NCBI GenBank assembly: GCA_009786735.1
Contig: WQRM01000117.1
Span: 1 to 5,156 of the forward strand
From: Oscillospiraceae bacterium
GTDB lineage: Bacteria > Bacillota > Clostridia > Oscillospirales > Acutalibacteraceae
Direction: 5' to 3'
DNA length: 5,156 nucleotides
Positions 1 to 5,156 of the stretch are shown here, one piece after another. Made by a program: the position numbers and the translations under genes. Each line of letters starts with the position of its first letter. Position 1 is the first letter of the stretch. Below the pieces are notes generated by a model. The model worked only from the letters and a program-made list of their open reading frames with translations. It did no database searches and was not told the DNA's origin.

Positions 1-1880
1 GTGCCCTGCAGCTGCTTTTGATACAACACATGATACGCGCCTTGTTGTTTCATCAACTGCTCATGGCTGCCGCTTTCGGCGATACGGCCGTCGCTGAGCA
101 TCAGAATATTGTCGGCGTTGCGGATGGTGGAGAGCCGATGCGCAATGATGAAGCAGGTGCGGTTTTGCATGAGCTGTTGCATGGCTTGCTGAATGTGCAT
201 CTCGGTGCGTGTGTCTACGCTTGAGGTTGCTTCGTCAAGGATGAGGATTTTCGGGTCGGCGAGCACAGCGCGAGCAATGGCAAGCAGTTGCCGCTGCCCG
301 CCGCTGAGGTTGCCCCCGGCCTCGGACAGTTCAGTGTTGTAGCCATCGCGCAGCCGCTTGATGAAGCCGTGGGCGTTGGCCGTTTTGGCGGCTTGCCGGA
401 TTTCCTCATCGCTGGCGTCGAGCCTGCCATAGCGAATGTTGTCGCCAATGGTGCCGGTGAAAAGCACGGTGTCTTGCAACACGATGCCGATGGAACTGCG
501 CAGGTCATCTTTGGGTATGCTGTTGATGTTGACACCATCGAGGGTGATTGCGCCGCTGTCGATGTCATAAAAGCGCGTGAGCAGATTGACCACGGTGGTT
601 TTGCCAGCGCCGGTTGAGCCGACCAAGGCAATCTTTTGCCCGGCGGTGACGTTGAGCGAAAAATCTTTCAGCACCGGCTTTTCGGGCTCGTAGCCGAAGT
701 TCACGTGCTCAAATTGCACGTCGCCGCTTGCCTGTTGCCCGGGCAATGCCTGCGTGCCATCGTCTGCCTCGGCGGGTTGGTCCATCAGGTCAAACACGCG
801 CTCGGCGCCTGCGATGGCAGATTGTATCATGTTGAACTGATTGGCCAGCTCATTGATGGGGCGAGCCATCTGGCGCGAGAGATTCAAGAACAGCTGAATC
901 ATGCCGATGGACACACTGCCCGCTAAAAATGCCAGCACGGCGTGTTGGGCAAAGGTGTCGGCGGTCATGATCAACACACCGCCTGCGATGGCCACCAGCG
1001 CAAAGGACAAGTTGCCCATGGCGTTCATGAAGGGCATCATGATGTCGGAGAAAATCTGTGCGCGCAAGCTGCTGTGTTTGAGGCGCTGGTTCATGCGGTC
1101 AAATTCCGCGATGGACTGCGCTTGCCGACCAAACGCCAGCACCGTTTTGTGCCCGGTGACCATCTCCTCAATGTGGCCGTTGAGCACGCCCAAGCGCTCC
1201 TGCTGTTTTCTAAAATGCTTGCGTGTGATGGTTGAAATCTTCTTGGTGGTCAAAATGCCAATGGGCACAATCAGCAGGCTCACCAGGGTCATCAATGGGC
1301 TGTGCCAGAACATCACCACCAAAGAGCCCACCAGCGTGACGGCACTGGAAAACAGCGATGACATGCTTTGCGAAACGCCGGTGGAGATATTGTCTGCGTC
1401 GTTGGTGAGGCGGCTCATGAGCTCGCCGTGGGGGTGGGTGTCGAAATATTTCACGGGCAGCGTTTGCAGCTTGCTCATCATGTCGCTGCGAATGGTTTTG
1501 ACCATGCGCTGGGAGACCGCGGCCGAAAAGCGTTCGCTAAACAGCACAATCACAGCGGTGAACAAAAACAGCGCGCCCATCACCAACAGATAGCGCAACA
1601 GCTGCGCGAAATCGATGTTGAGGTTATGCTCCACGGCATCCGCGATGACGTTGATGGCGCGCATTTGCAAAATCGGCATGAACAGCGACAACGCCGCGGT
1701 GAGCATGGTCATGGTGACCAGTGCAACCAACGCGTATTTTTCTTTGCCTAAGTAGGCAAGAATGCGCTTGAGTGTGCTGCGGATATTCTTGGCTTTCTCG
1801 CCGGGGATGATTGCGCCGGGCGGAGCAAAGCGCGTGTTGGGCATTGGCGCTGCGCCGGAGGCAGGTTTGCGTTCGTTCAT
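1..1880 (-). CDS. Heterodimeric ABC exporter, canonical (catalytic) subunit, 3' end cut by window
   Basis: This is a half-transporter with a membrane domain fused to an ATPase domain, expected to pump drugs, peptides or lipids out across the cytoplasmic membrane. I read 626 uninterrupted codons from the ATG at 1880; the stop lies outside the window. A roughly 45-residue cytosolic extension rich in Pro and Ala precedes six likely helices (about 48-70, 93-115, 175-195, 197-213, 284-306, 316-336). The ATPase domain has Walker A GSTGAGKTT (421-429), Q-loop Gln469, signature LSGGQ (525-529), Walker B ILILDE with catalytic Glu550, and H-loop His581, all consensus. The family is usually 600-640 residues, so only a few residues should be missing. 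The start overlaps the preceding gene's stop as ATGA, and AGGGGGT lies upstream, which fixes the start and suggests translational coupling. It resembles BmrD/YfiC/LmrD-type subunits; the substrate is unknown. Confidence 0.95.
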   Translation of the reverse strand, partial: MNERKPASGAAPMPNTRFAPPGAIIPGEKAKNIRSTLKRILAYLGKEKYALVALVTMTMLTAALSLFMPILQMRAINVIADAVEHNLNIDFAQLLRYLLVMGALFLFTAVIVLFSERFSAAVSQRMVKTIRSDMMSKLQTLPVKYFDTHPHGELMSRLTNDADNISTGVSQSMSSLFSSAVTLVGSLVVMFWHSPLMTLVSLLIVPIGILTTKKISTITRKHFRKQQERLGVLNGHIEEMVTGHKTVLAFGRQAQSIAEFDRMNQRLKHSSLRAQIFSDIMMPFMNAMGNLSFALVAIAGGVLIMTADTFAQHAVLAFLAGSVSIGMIQLFLNLSRQMARPINELANQFNMIQSAIAGAERVFDLMDQPAEADDGTQALPGQQASGDVQFEHVNFGYEPEKPVLKDFSLNVTAGQKIALVGSTGAGKTTVVNLLTRFYDIDSGAITLDGVNINSIPKDDLRSSIGIVLQDTVLFTGTIGDNIRYGRLDASDEEIRQAAKTANAHGFIKRLRDGYNTELSEAGGNLSGGQRQLLAIARAVLADPKILILDEATSSVDTRTEMHIQQAMQQLMQNRTCFIIAHRLSTIRNADNILMLSDGRIAESGSHEQLMKQQGAYHVLYQKQLQG

Positions 1881-3601
1881 GCAGCCACCCCCTGTCCCAT
1901 TTGCGAGCGATGGATGTCCTGATATATCTCGCAGGTTTCAAGCAGTTCTTCGTGTGTGCCAAAGGCGGCGATTTCGCCATGTTCGAGCACATAGATGCGG
2001 TCGGCGTTCATCACCGAGGAAATGCGCTGGGCAATGGTGATGCGCGTTTTGCCCGCGTGTTCGGCATTGATGGCTGCATTGAGGTTGCTTTCGGTGGCGA
2101 GGTCAAGGGCGCTGGTGCTGTCGTCCAAGATTAAGATTTCAGCATCTTTGAGCAACGCACGCGCGATGCTGGCGCGCTGCTTTTGCCCGCCCGAAAGTGT
2201 CAGCCCACGCTGCCCCAGCAAGGTGTCGTAGCCATCTTCCTTGGCGGTGATGTATTCATCTGCCTGCGCGGATTTCGCCGCTTGCAGCACTTGCGCATCG
2301 TCGGCGTTCGGGTTGCCCCAGCGGATGTTTTCGCCAATGGTGCCGGAAAACAACACCGACTCCTGCAGCACAAAGCCGATTTTTGCGCGCAGTGCGTCCA
2401 GCGGATAATCTCTGACATCCACGCCATCAACGAGAACCTGGCCGTCGCAGACATCATAAAATCTTGAAATGAGATGAACCAGCGAGCTCTTGCCCGCACC
2501 CGTTGAGCCGAGCAGGCCAACGTGCTCGCCGCTTTTGATGTGCAGCGAAATTTGCTTGAGCACAGGTTCACCGCCGCCGTAGCCAAAGGTCACATTGTTA
2601 AACACGATGTCACCGCCGGTGCTGCCGACCGCCGCATCACCGTCTGTGATGGAAACTTCAGCAGCCAGCACCTCGCGCACGCGGTCACCCGATGCCTTGG
2701 CGCGCGGGATGGACACAAAGATGCGGCTCATTATCATGAACGTGAACAACACTTGTGTCATGTAAGACAGCGCAGCCATGATGTCGCCCACCTGCATTTG
2801 TGCTGCCTGCACCTGCAAACCGCCAATGTAAATCACCGCAAGCACCGTGGCGTTCATCACAATCATCATCAGCGGAAGCACCGCCGCCATGATGAACATC
2901 GCACGCAAGTTGGTGTCTTTCAGCGCCTCGTTGGCCACGCCGAAGCGCGATTTTTCGTGCTCGCCGCGCACAAAGGCTTTGATGACCCGCACGCCGGACA
3001 AGTTTTCTTGCACAATGGCGTTGAGACCGTCGAGCCTCTCTTGGATCTGCGTGAACAGCGGCGCGAGTTTTTTGTAGATAAACATCGCCGTCAGCGCAAT
3101 CACCGGCATCACCACCGCGATGACCAGACCATACGTGCGGCTGATGGACAAGACCATCACAATCGCGCCAACGCAAAGCAACGGCGCACGCACAAACGCC
3201 CGCAACGCCAGCAGCACCATGTTTTGCAGTTGGGTACCATCGTTGGTCAAGCGTGTGACCAGCGAGCCGGTGGAGAACTGATCCAACTCGGCGAACGAAA
3301 AACTCGACACCTTCTTGAACAGATCGCTGCGCAAGTCCGCGCCATAGTTTTGCGCAGCAAACATGGCAAACACCGTGCAGGCAAAGCCCGTGATCATCCC
3401 AATGACCGCCACGCCCAGCATGATTAGGCTTGTGCGCACGATGAAACCCAGGCCTGCGTCGCCGAGGATGCCGTCGTTCACCACCATGGCCATCAGCCGC
3501 GGCTGCGTGAGATCCATGGCAACTTCAAGCACCATCATCAGTGGCGCCAGTACCACAAACCGCATGTATGGCTTAAGATATTTTCTCAGTCGAATCTTCA
3601 T
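1877..3601 (-). CDS. Heterodimeric ABC exporter, degenerate-site subunit
   Basis: This is the first gene of the pair, 574 residues from the ATG at 3601, a normal family length. Six likely helices lie near 15-35, 54-80, 132-153, 158-176, 237-260 and 274-296, followed by an ATPase domain. Walker A is GSTGAGKSS (365-373), Q-loop Gln413 and signature LSGGQ (469-473). Walker B reads ILILDD, with Asp494 where the catalytic Glu should be, and the H-loop reads IAQRIS, with Gln525 replacing His. This Asp/Gln combination is the known mark of the non-hydrolysing half in heterodimeric exporters (BmrC, TM287, TAP1). The partner is surely the gene overlapping its stop. The start is uncertain: GAGGAG lies 13 nt before this ATG, 10 nt before an adjoining in-frame TTG at 3604, and another TTG at 3631 would give 584 residues. 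I prefer the ATG because MKIRLRKYLKPY looks like a typical N-terminus of the family. Confidence 0.95.
   Translation of the reverse strand: MKIRLRKYLKPYMRFVVLAPLMMVLEVAMDLTQPRLMAMVVNDGILGDAGLGFIVRTSLIMLGVAVIGMITGFACTVFAMFAAQNYGADLRSDLFKKVSSFSFAELDQFSTGSLVTRLTNDGTQLQNMVLLALRAFVRAPLLCVGAIVMVLSISRTYGLVIAVVMPVIALTAMFIYKKLAPLFTQIQERLDGLNAIVQENLSGVRVIKAFVRGEHEKSRFGVANEALKDTNLRAMFIMAAVLPLMMIVMNATVLAVIYIGGLQVQAAQMQVGDIMAALSYMTQVLFTFMIMSRIFVSIPRAKASGDRVREVLAAEVSITDGDAAVGSTGGDIVFNNVTFGYGGGEPVLKQISLHIKSGEHVGLLGSTGAGKSSLVHLISRFYDVCDGQVLVDGVDVRDYPLDALRAKIGFVLQESVLFSGTIGENIRWGNPNADDAQVLQAAKSAQADEYITAKEDGYDTLLGQRGLTLSGGQKQRASIARALLKDAEILILDDSTSALDLATESNLNAAINAEHAGKTRITIAQRISSVMNADRIYVLEHGEIAAFGTHEELLETCEIYQDIHRSQMGQGVAA
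1887..1893 (-). promoter_or_regulatory. Ribosome binding site of the canonical subunit gene
   Basis: On the minus strand AGGGGGT ends 6 nt before the ATG at 1880, with the G-run 7 nt away. It lies inside the last codons of the upstream gene. It is an imperfect Shine-Dalgarno sequence, which fits a gene that is partly translated by ribosomes terminating at the overlapping ATGA. Confidence 0.55.
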
Positions 3602-3614
3602 CAATCGTGATATA

Positions 3615-3620
3615 CTCCTC
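3615..3620 (-). promoter_or_regulatory. Ribosome binding site GAGGAG of the degenerate subunit gene
   Basis: GAGGAG is a strong Shine-Dalgarno match. It lies 13 nt upstream of the ATG at 3601 and 10 nt upstream of the adjoining in-frame TTG at 3604. Its position argues against the TTG at 3631, which is upstream of it. Confidence 0.7.
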
Positions 3621-3628
3621 AAAATCGT

Positions 3629-3648
3629 CAAGACGATGGTTCGTCTTG
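3629..3648 (-). promoter_or_regulatory. Perfect 5'-leader stem-loop of the exporter operon
   Basis: CAAGACGA and TCGTCTTG form a perfect 8-bp inverted repeat around a 4-nt loop. Counting about 7 nt from the -10 box, transcription should begin near 3651, so this hairpin would sit at the very 5' end of the mRNA, 8 nt before the ribosome binding site. It is not followed by a T-run and so is not an intrinsic terminator. It could be an mRNA-stabilising 5' stem or, as DNA, a second operator; the sequence does not decide. Confidence 0.6.
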
Positions 3649-3654
3649 CCCTTT

Positions 3655-3670
3655 GTTAGCATACACTAAC
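3655..3670. promoter_or_regulatory. Operator-like palindrome over the -10 box
   Basis: GTTAG-CATACA-CTAAC is an inverted repeat with perfect 5-bp arms, and the -10 hexamer lies within it. Placement over the -10 box of an efflux operon is where a MarR-, TetR- or PadR-type repressor often binds. No regulator gene is in the window, so the assignment as an operator is inference. Confidence 0.5.
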
Positions 3671-3686
3671 GCCTCGCGTTTGTCAA
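3658..3686 (-). promoter_or_regulatory. SigA/sigma70-type promoter of the heterodimer operon
   Basis: On the minus strand a perfect -35 TTGACA (3681-3686) is followed by a 17-nt spacer and a -10 TATGCT (3658-3663, four of six consensus bases). It lies in the gap between the truncated transporter and the heterodimer genes, 57 nt before the ATG at 3601. It gives the pair its own transcription start independent of the gene upstream. Confidence 0.82.
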
Positions 3687-3743
3687 GTGCTTTGCCAAAA
3701 AAATGACAACGAGCGGGGCAAGAAAGAGAGATTTGGGGGCTAG

Positions 3744-4961
3744 TTACCCGATGCGCCAGCCCTCGGCTTGGCTGCGGATATCCACAAAGCGGCGGTAGAT
3801 ATCCTCTTGTGCGAGCAGTTGCTGGTGTGTGCCGCGTTGCGCGATGCGGCCGCTGTCCATGACGAGGATTTGGTCGGCGTGTTCGATGGTGGACAAGCGG
3901 TGAGCGATGACGATGACGGTTCTGTCCTGCGTCAACGCGCTGAGTGCTTGCTGGATGAGGTGCTCATTTTCGGGATCAATGCTGGCGGTGGCTTCGTCTA
4001 GGATGACGATGGGCGCATCTTTGAGCATGGCGCGCGCGATAGAAATGCGCTGCTTTTCACCGCCAGACAATGACGAGCCGCCCTCACCAATGATCGTGTC
4101 GTAGCCCTCCGGCAGCGCGGCGATGAAGTCGTGGCATTTTGCGGCTTTTGCGACACGCTCGATGTCCGCGTCGCTTGCGTCGGGGTTGCCGAAACGGATG
4201 TTGTTGCGCACGCTGTCGTGGAACAAATACACGCGCTGGAACACCATGCTGATGTTCGTAAGCAAGCTGTCGCTAGTCATGTCGCGCACGTCCACGCCGC
4301 CCACGGTGATGATGCCCTCGTCTGCGTCATAGAAACGGGCAATCTGGTTGCACAGCGTGGTTTTGCCGCTGCCCGATGCCCCAACGACCGCCGTGGTCGT
4401 GTGCTGCGGGATGCTGAAACTCACGTCGTTGAGCACCGTGCGGCTGTCGTAGCTAAAGATCACGCCCTGCATTTCGATGTCGAAGTGCGTGAGTGTGATG
4501 TCTTTGCCCTCGCTGGCGAGGGGCTCGGCGTGTTTGATGTCGTCGAGCTTATCCATGGCTTTATCCAGCATCTCCAGCATGTGTATGTTGATGTGCACTT
4601 GCTCAATTTGCCCGAAGATGATGAACGAGAACACGGCCAGCATCAGGAAAATCGGCACAGTGATTGCGCCGTTAATCGCAAACACAGCTGCTGTCGCCAC
4701 AATGCCCACGGAAGCGGCGTGCAGCGCAATCGCGTGCAGACAATAGAACGGGATGTAGCCTTTTTCGATGTTGAGATTGACGGTTTTGCTGTTGCGATAG
4801 GCGCGGCGCACACCCTCGATAGCAACGCCCTCTTGCCCGTAAGCCTTCACAATTGGCACGCCGCGGACGTACTCCAAGGTGACGCTTACGTCCTGCCTAC
4901 ACCCCCTTGCAGGGCGCAAGTCGCTTCGCTGTGTCCTACGCCGGTTTCGTGCATAGGGCAT
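3744..4961 (-). CDS. N-terminally truncated ABC exporter (TM1-4 missing), possible pseudogene
   Basis: This open frame of 405 residues matches the ABC exporter family only from about residue 25. It begins in the conserved cytosolic stretch after TM4 (EYVRGVPIVKAYGQE), followed by TM5 (about 72-94), TM6 (about 100-118) and a complete ATPase domain. That domain has Walker A GASGSGKTT (194-202), Gln242, signature LSGGE (299-303), Walker B IVILDE with catalytic Glu323, and His354. Family members are about 570-600 residues, so roughly 175-200 N-terminal residues including TM1-4 are gone. Residues 1-24 (starting MPYARNRRRT) are Arg-rich and unlike the family. A good ribosome binding site precedes the ATG, so the fragment may be translated, but it could not form a transport path alone. 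The MVFQRVYLF Q-loop recalls the IrtAB/YbtPQ-like branch, whose members usually have a partner gene; none is beside it here. I regard it as a deletion remnant. Confidence 0.75.
   Translation of the reverse strand: MPYARNRRRTQRSDLRPARGCRQDVSVTLEYVRGVPIVKAYGQEGVAIEGVRRAYRNSKTVNLNIEKGYIPFYCLHAIALHAASVGIVATAAVFAINGAITVPIFLMLAVFSFIIFGQIEQVHINIHMLEMLDKAMDKLDDIKHAEPLASEGKDITLTHFDIEMQGVIFSYDSRTVLNDVSFSIPQHTTTAVVGASGSGKTTLCNQIARFYDADEGIITVGGVDVRDMTSDSLLTNISMVFQRVYLFHDSVRNNIRFGNPDASDADIERVAKAAKCHDFIAALPEGYDTIIGEGGSSLSGGEKQRISIARAMLKDAPIVILDEATASIDPENEHLIQQALSALTQDRTVIVIAHRLSTIEHADQILVMDSGRIAQRGTHQQLLAQEDIYRRFVDIRSQAEGWRIG
4890..4961. other. Non-homologous junction segment at the truncated transporter's 5' end
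   Basis: This stretch codes for the 24 residues that do not look like an ABC protein. It contains a hairpin CTTGC-AGGGC-GCAAG (4906-4920), an overlapping CCCT-TGC-AGGG repeat, and two copies of CCTAC (4896-4900 and 4935-4939) flanking the hairpin region. It may be a piece of a dispersed repeat or the scar of a deletion. I cannot identify a named element from the sequence. Confidence 0.4.
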
Positions 4962-4970
4962 CTTTTTTTG

Positions 4971-4976
4971 CTCTCC
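4971..4976 (-). promoter_or_regulatory. Ribosome binding site GGAGAG before the truncated transporter
   Basis: GGAGAG lies 9 nt before the ATG at 4961, separated by an A-rich spacer. This is a good initiation signal and is why I take that ATG as the start. It may be the original start region of the transporter or of another gene, retained when the N-terminal part was lost. Confidence 0.5.
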
Positions 4977-4996
4977 AAACGGATATCATAACACCA

Positions 4997-5022
4997 AAAA
5001 CCCGGGGTTTCCCCCGGGTTTT
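4997..5022 (-). terminator. Strong intrinsic terminator after the upstream gene
   Basis: AAAACCCGGGG and CCCCGGGTTTT form a perfect 11-bp stem with a 4-nt loop. On the minus strand the hairpin runs into TTTTT, ending the gene whose stop is at 5072-5074. The plus strand also gives TTTTGTTT, so it could work in both directions. It lies only about 35 nt before the truncated transporter's ATG, leaving that gene without an obvious promoter. Confidence 0.88.
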
Positions 5023-5023
5023 G

Positions 5024-5063
5024 TTTGGTATGCTTGGGTATACTTGGGTATGCTCTGGGTATT
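5024..5063. repeat. Four imperfect 10-bp tandem repeats
   Basis: On the plus strand the units are TTTGGTATGC, TTGGGTATAC, TTGGGTATGC and TCTGGGTATT. They fill the gap between the upstream gene's stop and the terminator. With so few, imperfect copies this may be slippage-prone sequence in a 3' untranslated region; no function is visible. Confidence 0.6.
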
Positions 5064-5071
5064 GGTATTGC

Positions 5072-5156
5072 TTAGAAGAAGCGGCTGATGATTGGATTCC
5101 ACAGCACGTTCACCACACGGATGACGTTGAGCACCACTCTCATGGAAAGGCTGGTG
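5072..5156 (-). CDS. C-terminal end of an unidentified gene
   Basis: A minus-strand frame enters from the window edge and ends at a TAA (5072-5074), giving 27 residues that end in NPIISRFF. The tail is rich in Val, Ile and Leu with spaced Arg and Asn, as in an amphipathic helix. A terminator 50 nt downstream on the same strand supports a real gene end here. The piece is too short to name a family, and another frame cannot be excluded. Confidence 0.4.
   Translation of the reverse strand, partial: TSLSMRVVLNVIRVVNVLWNPIISRFF

Noticed and set aside
901..1593. Plus-strand open frame of 230 codons opposite the canonical subunit
   Set aside because: It is a shadow of the membrane-domain coding region; the Met- and Ser-rich product is unlike a real protein.
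1624..1992. Minus-strand open frame of 122 codons bridging the two subunit genes
   Set aside because: It overlaps both well-supported genes in another frame and has no independent support.
2522..3427. Long plus-strand open frame of 301 codons opposite the degenerate subunit gene
   Set aside because: It is antisense to a clear ABC exporter gene and its product is a His- and Arg-rich string without domain features. It reflects the codon bias of the real gene.
3680..3743. Terminator after the truncated transporter, suggested by a seven-T run on the minus strand
   Set aside because: No stable GC-rich stem precedes the T-run; the only pairing is TTGCC with GGCAA across a 20-nt loop that contains the T-run itself.
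4985..4990. TATGAT as a -10 box for the truncated transporter
   Set aside because: The hexamer is good but the place for a -35 box, 17 nt upstream, falls inside the terminator stem and shows no match to TTGACA.
4131..4991. Plus-strand open frame of 286 codons opposite the truncated transporter
   Set aside because: It mirrors the real ATPase-coding strand, has no recognisable motifs, and starts without a convincing ribosome binding site.

Overview
The window is dominated by ABC exporter genes, all read on the minus strand, so transcription runs from high to low coordinates. The moderately high GC content, strong AGGAG-type ribosome binding sites, a near-consensus SigA-type promoter, and the protein family style (paired half-transporters with an overlapping stop/start) suggest a Gram-positive anaerobe of the Clostridia (Oscillospiraceae/Ruminococcaceae-like). 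This assignment is an inference; there is no rRNA or other taxonomic marker in the window.

Layout in transcription order: (1) 5072-5156 holds the last 27 codons of an unidentified gene, followed by four imperfect 10-bp repeats and a strong intrinsic terminator at 4997-5022. (2) 3744-4961 is a 405-codon ABC exporter gene that has lost its first four membrane helices. It keeps TM5, TM6 and a complete, apparently catalytic ATPase domain. Its first ~24 residues are arginine-rich and unlike the family, and they come from a short hairpin-containing GC-rich stretch at the presumed deletion junction. (3) 3602-3743 is an intergenic region with a TTGACA-17-TATGCT promoter, a 16-bp palindrome lying over the -10 box, and a perfect 8-bp-stem hairpin at the predicted 5' end of the mRNA. 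(4) 1877-3601 and 1-1880 encode the two subunits of a heterodimeric ABC exporter, joined by a 4-base ATGA overlap. The second gene leaves the window at codon 626, probably just before its stop.

The two complete genes fit the BmrC/BmrD, LmrC/LmrD, TM287/TM288 type. The first subunit has Asp in place of the catalytic Walker B Glu and Gln in place of the H-loop His, while the second subunit is fully canonical. The pair should therefore have one degenerate and one hydrolysing ATP site. The substrate cannot be read from the sequence; drug or peptide export is the usual role. No undescribed system is evident. The points most worth checking are the truncated third transporter with its junction element, and the compact control region of the heterodimer operon.
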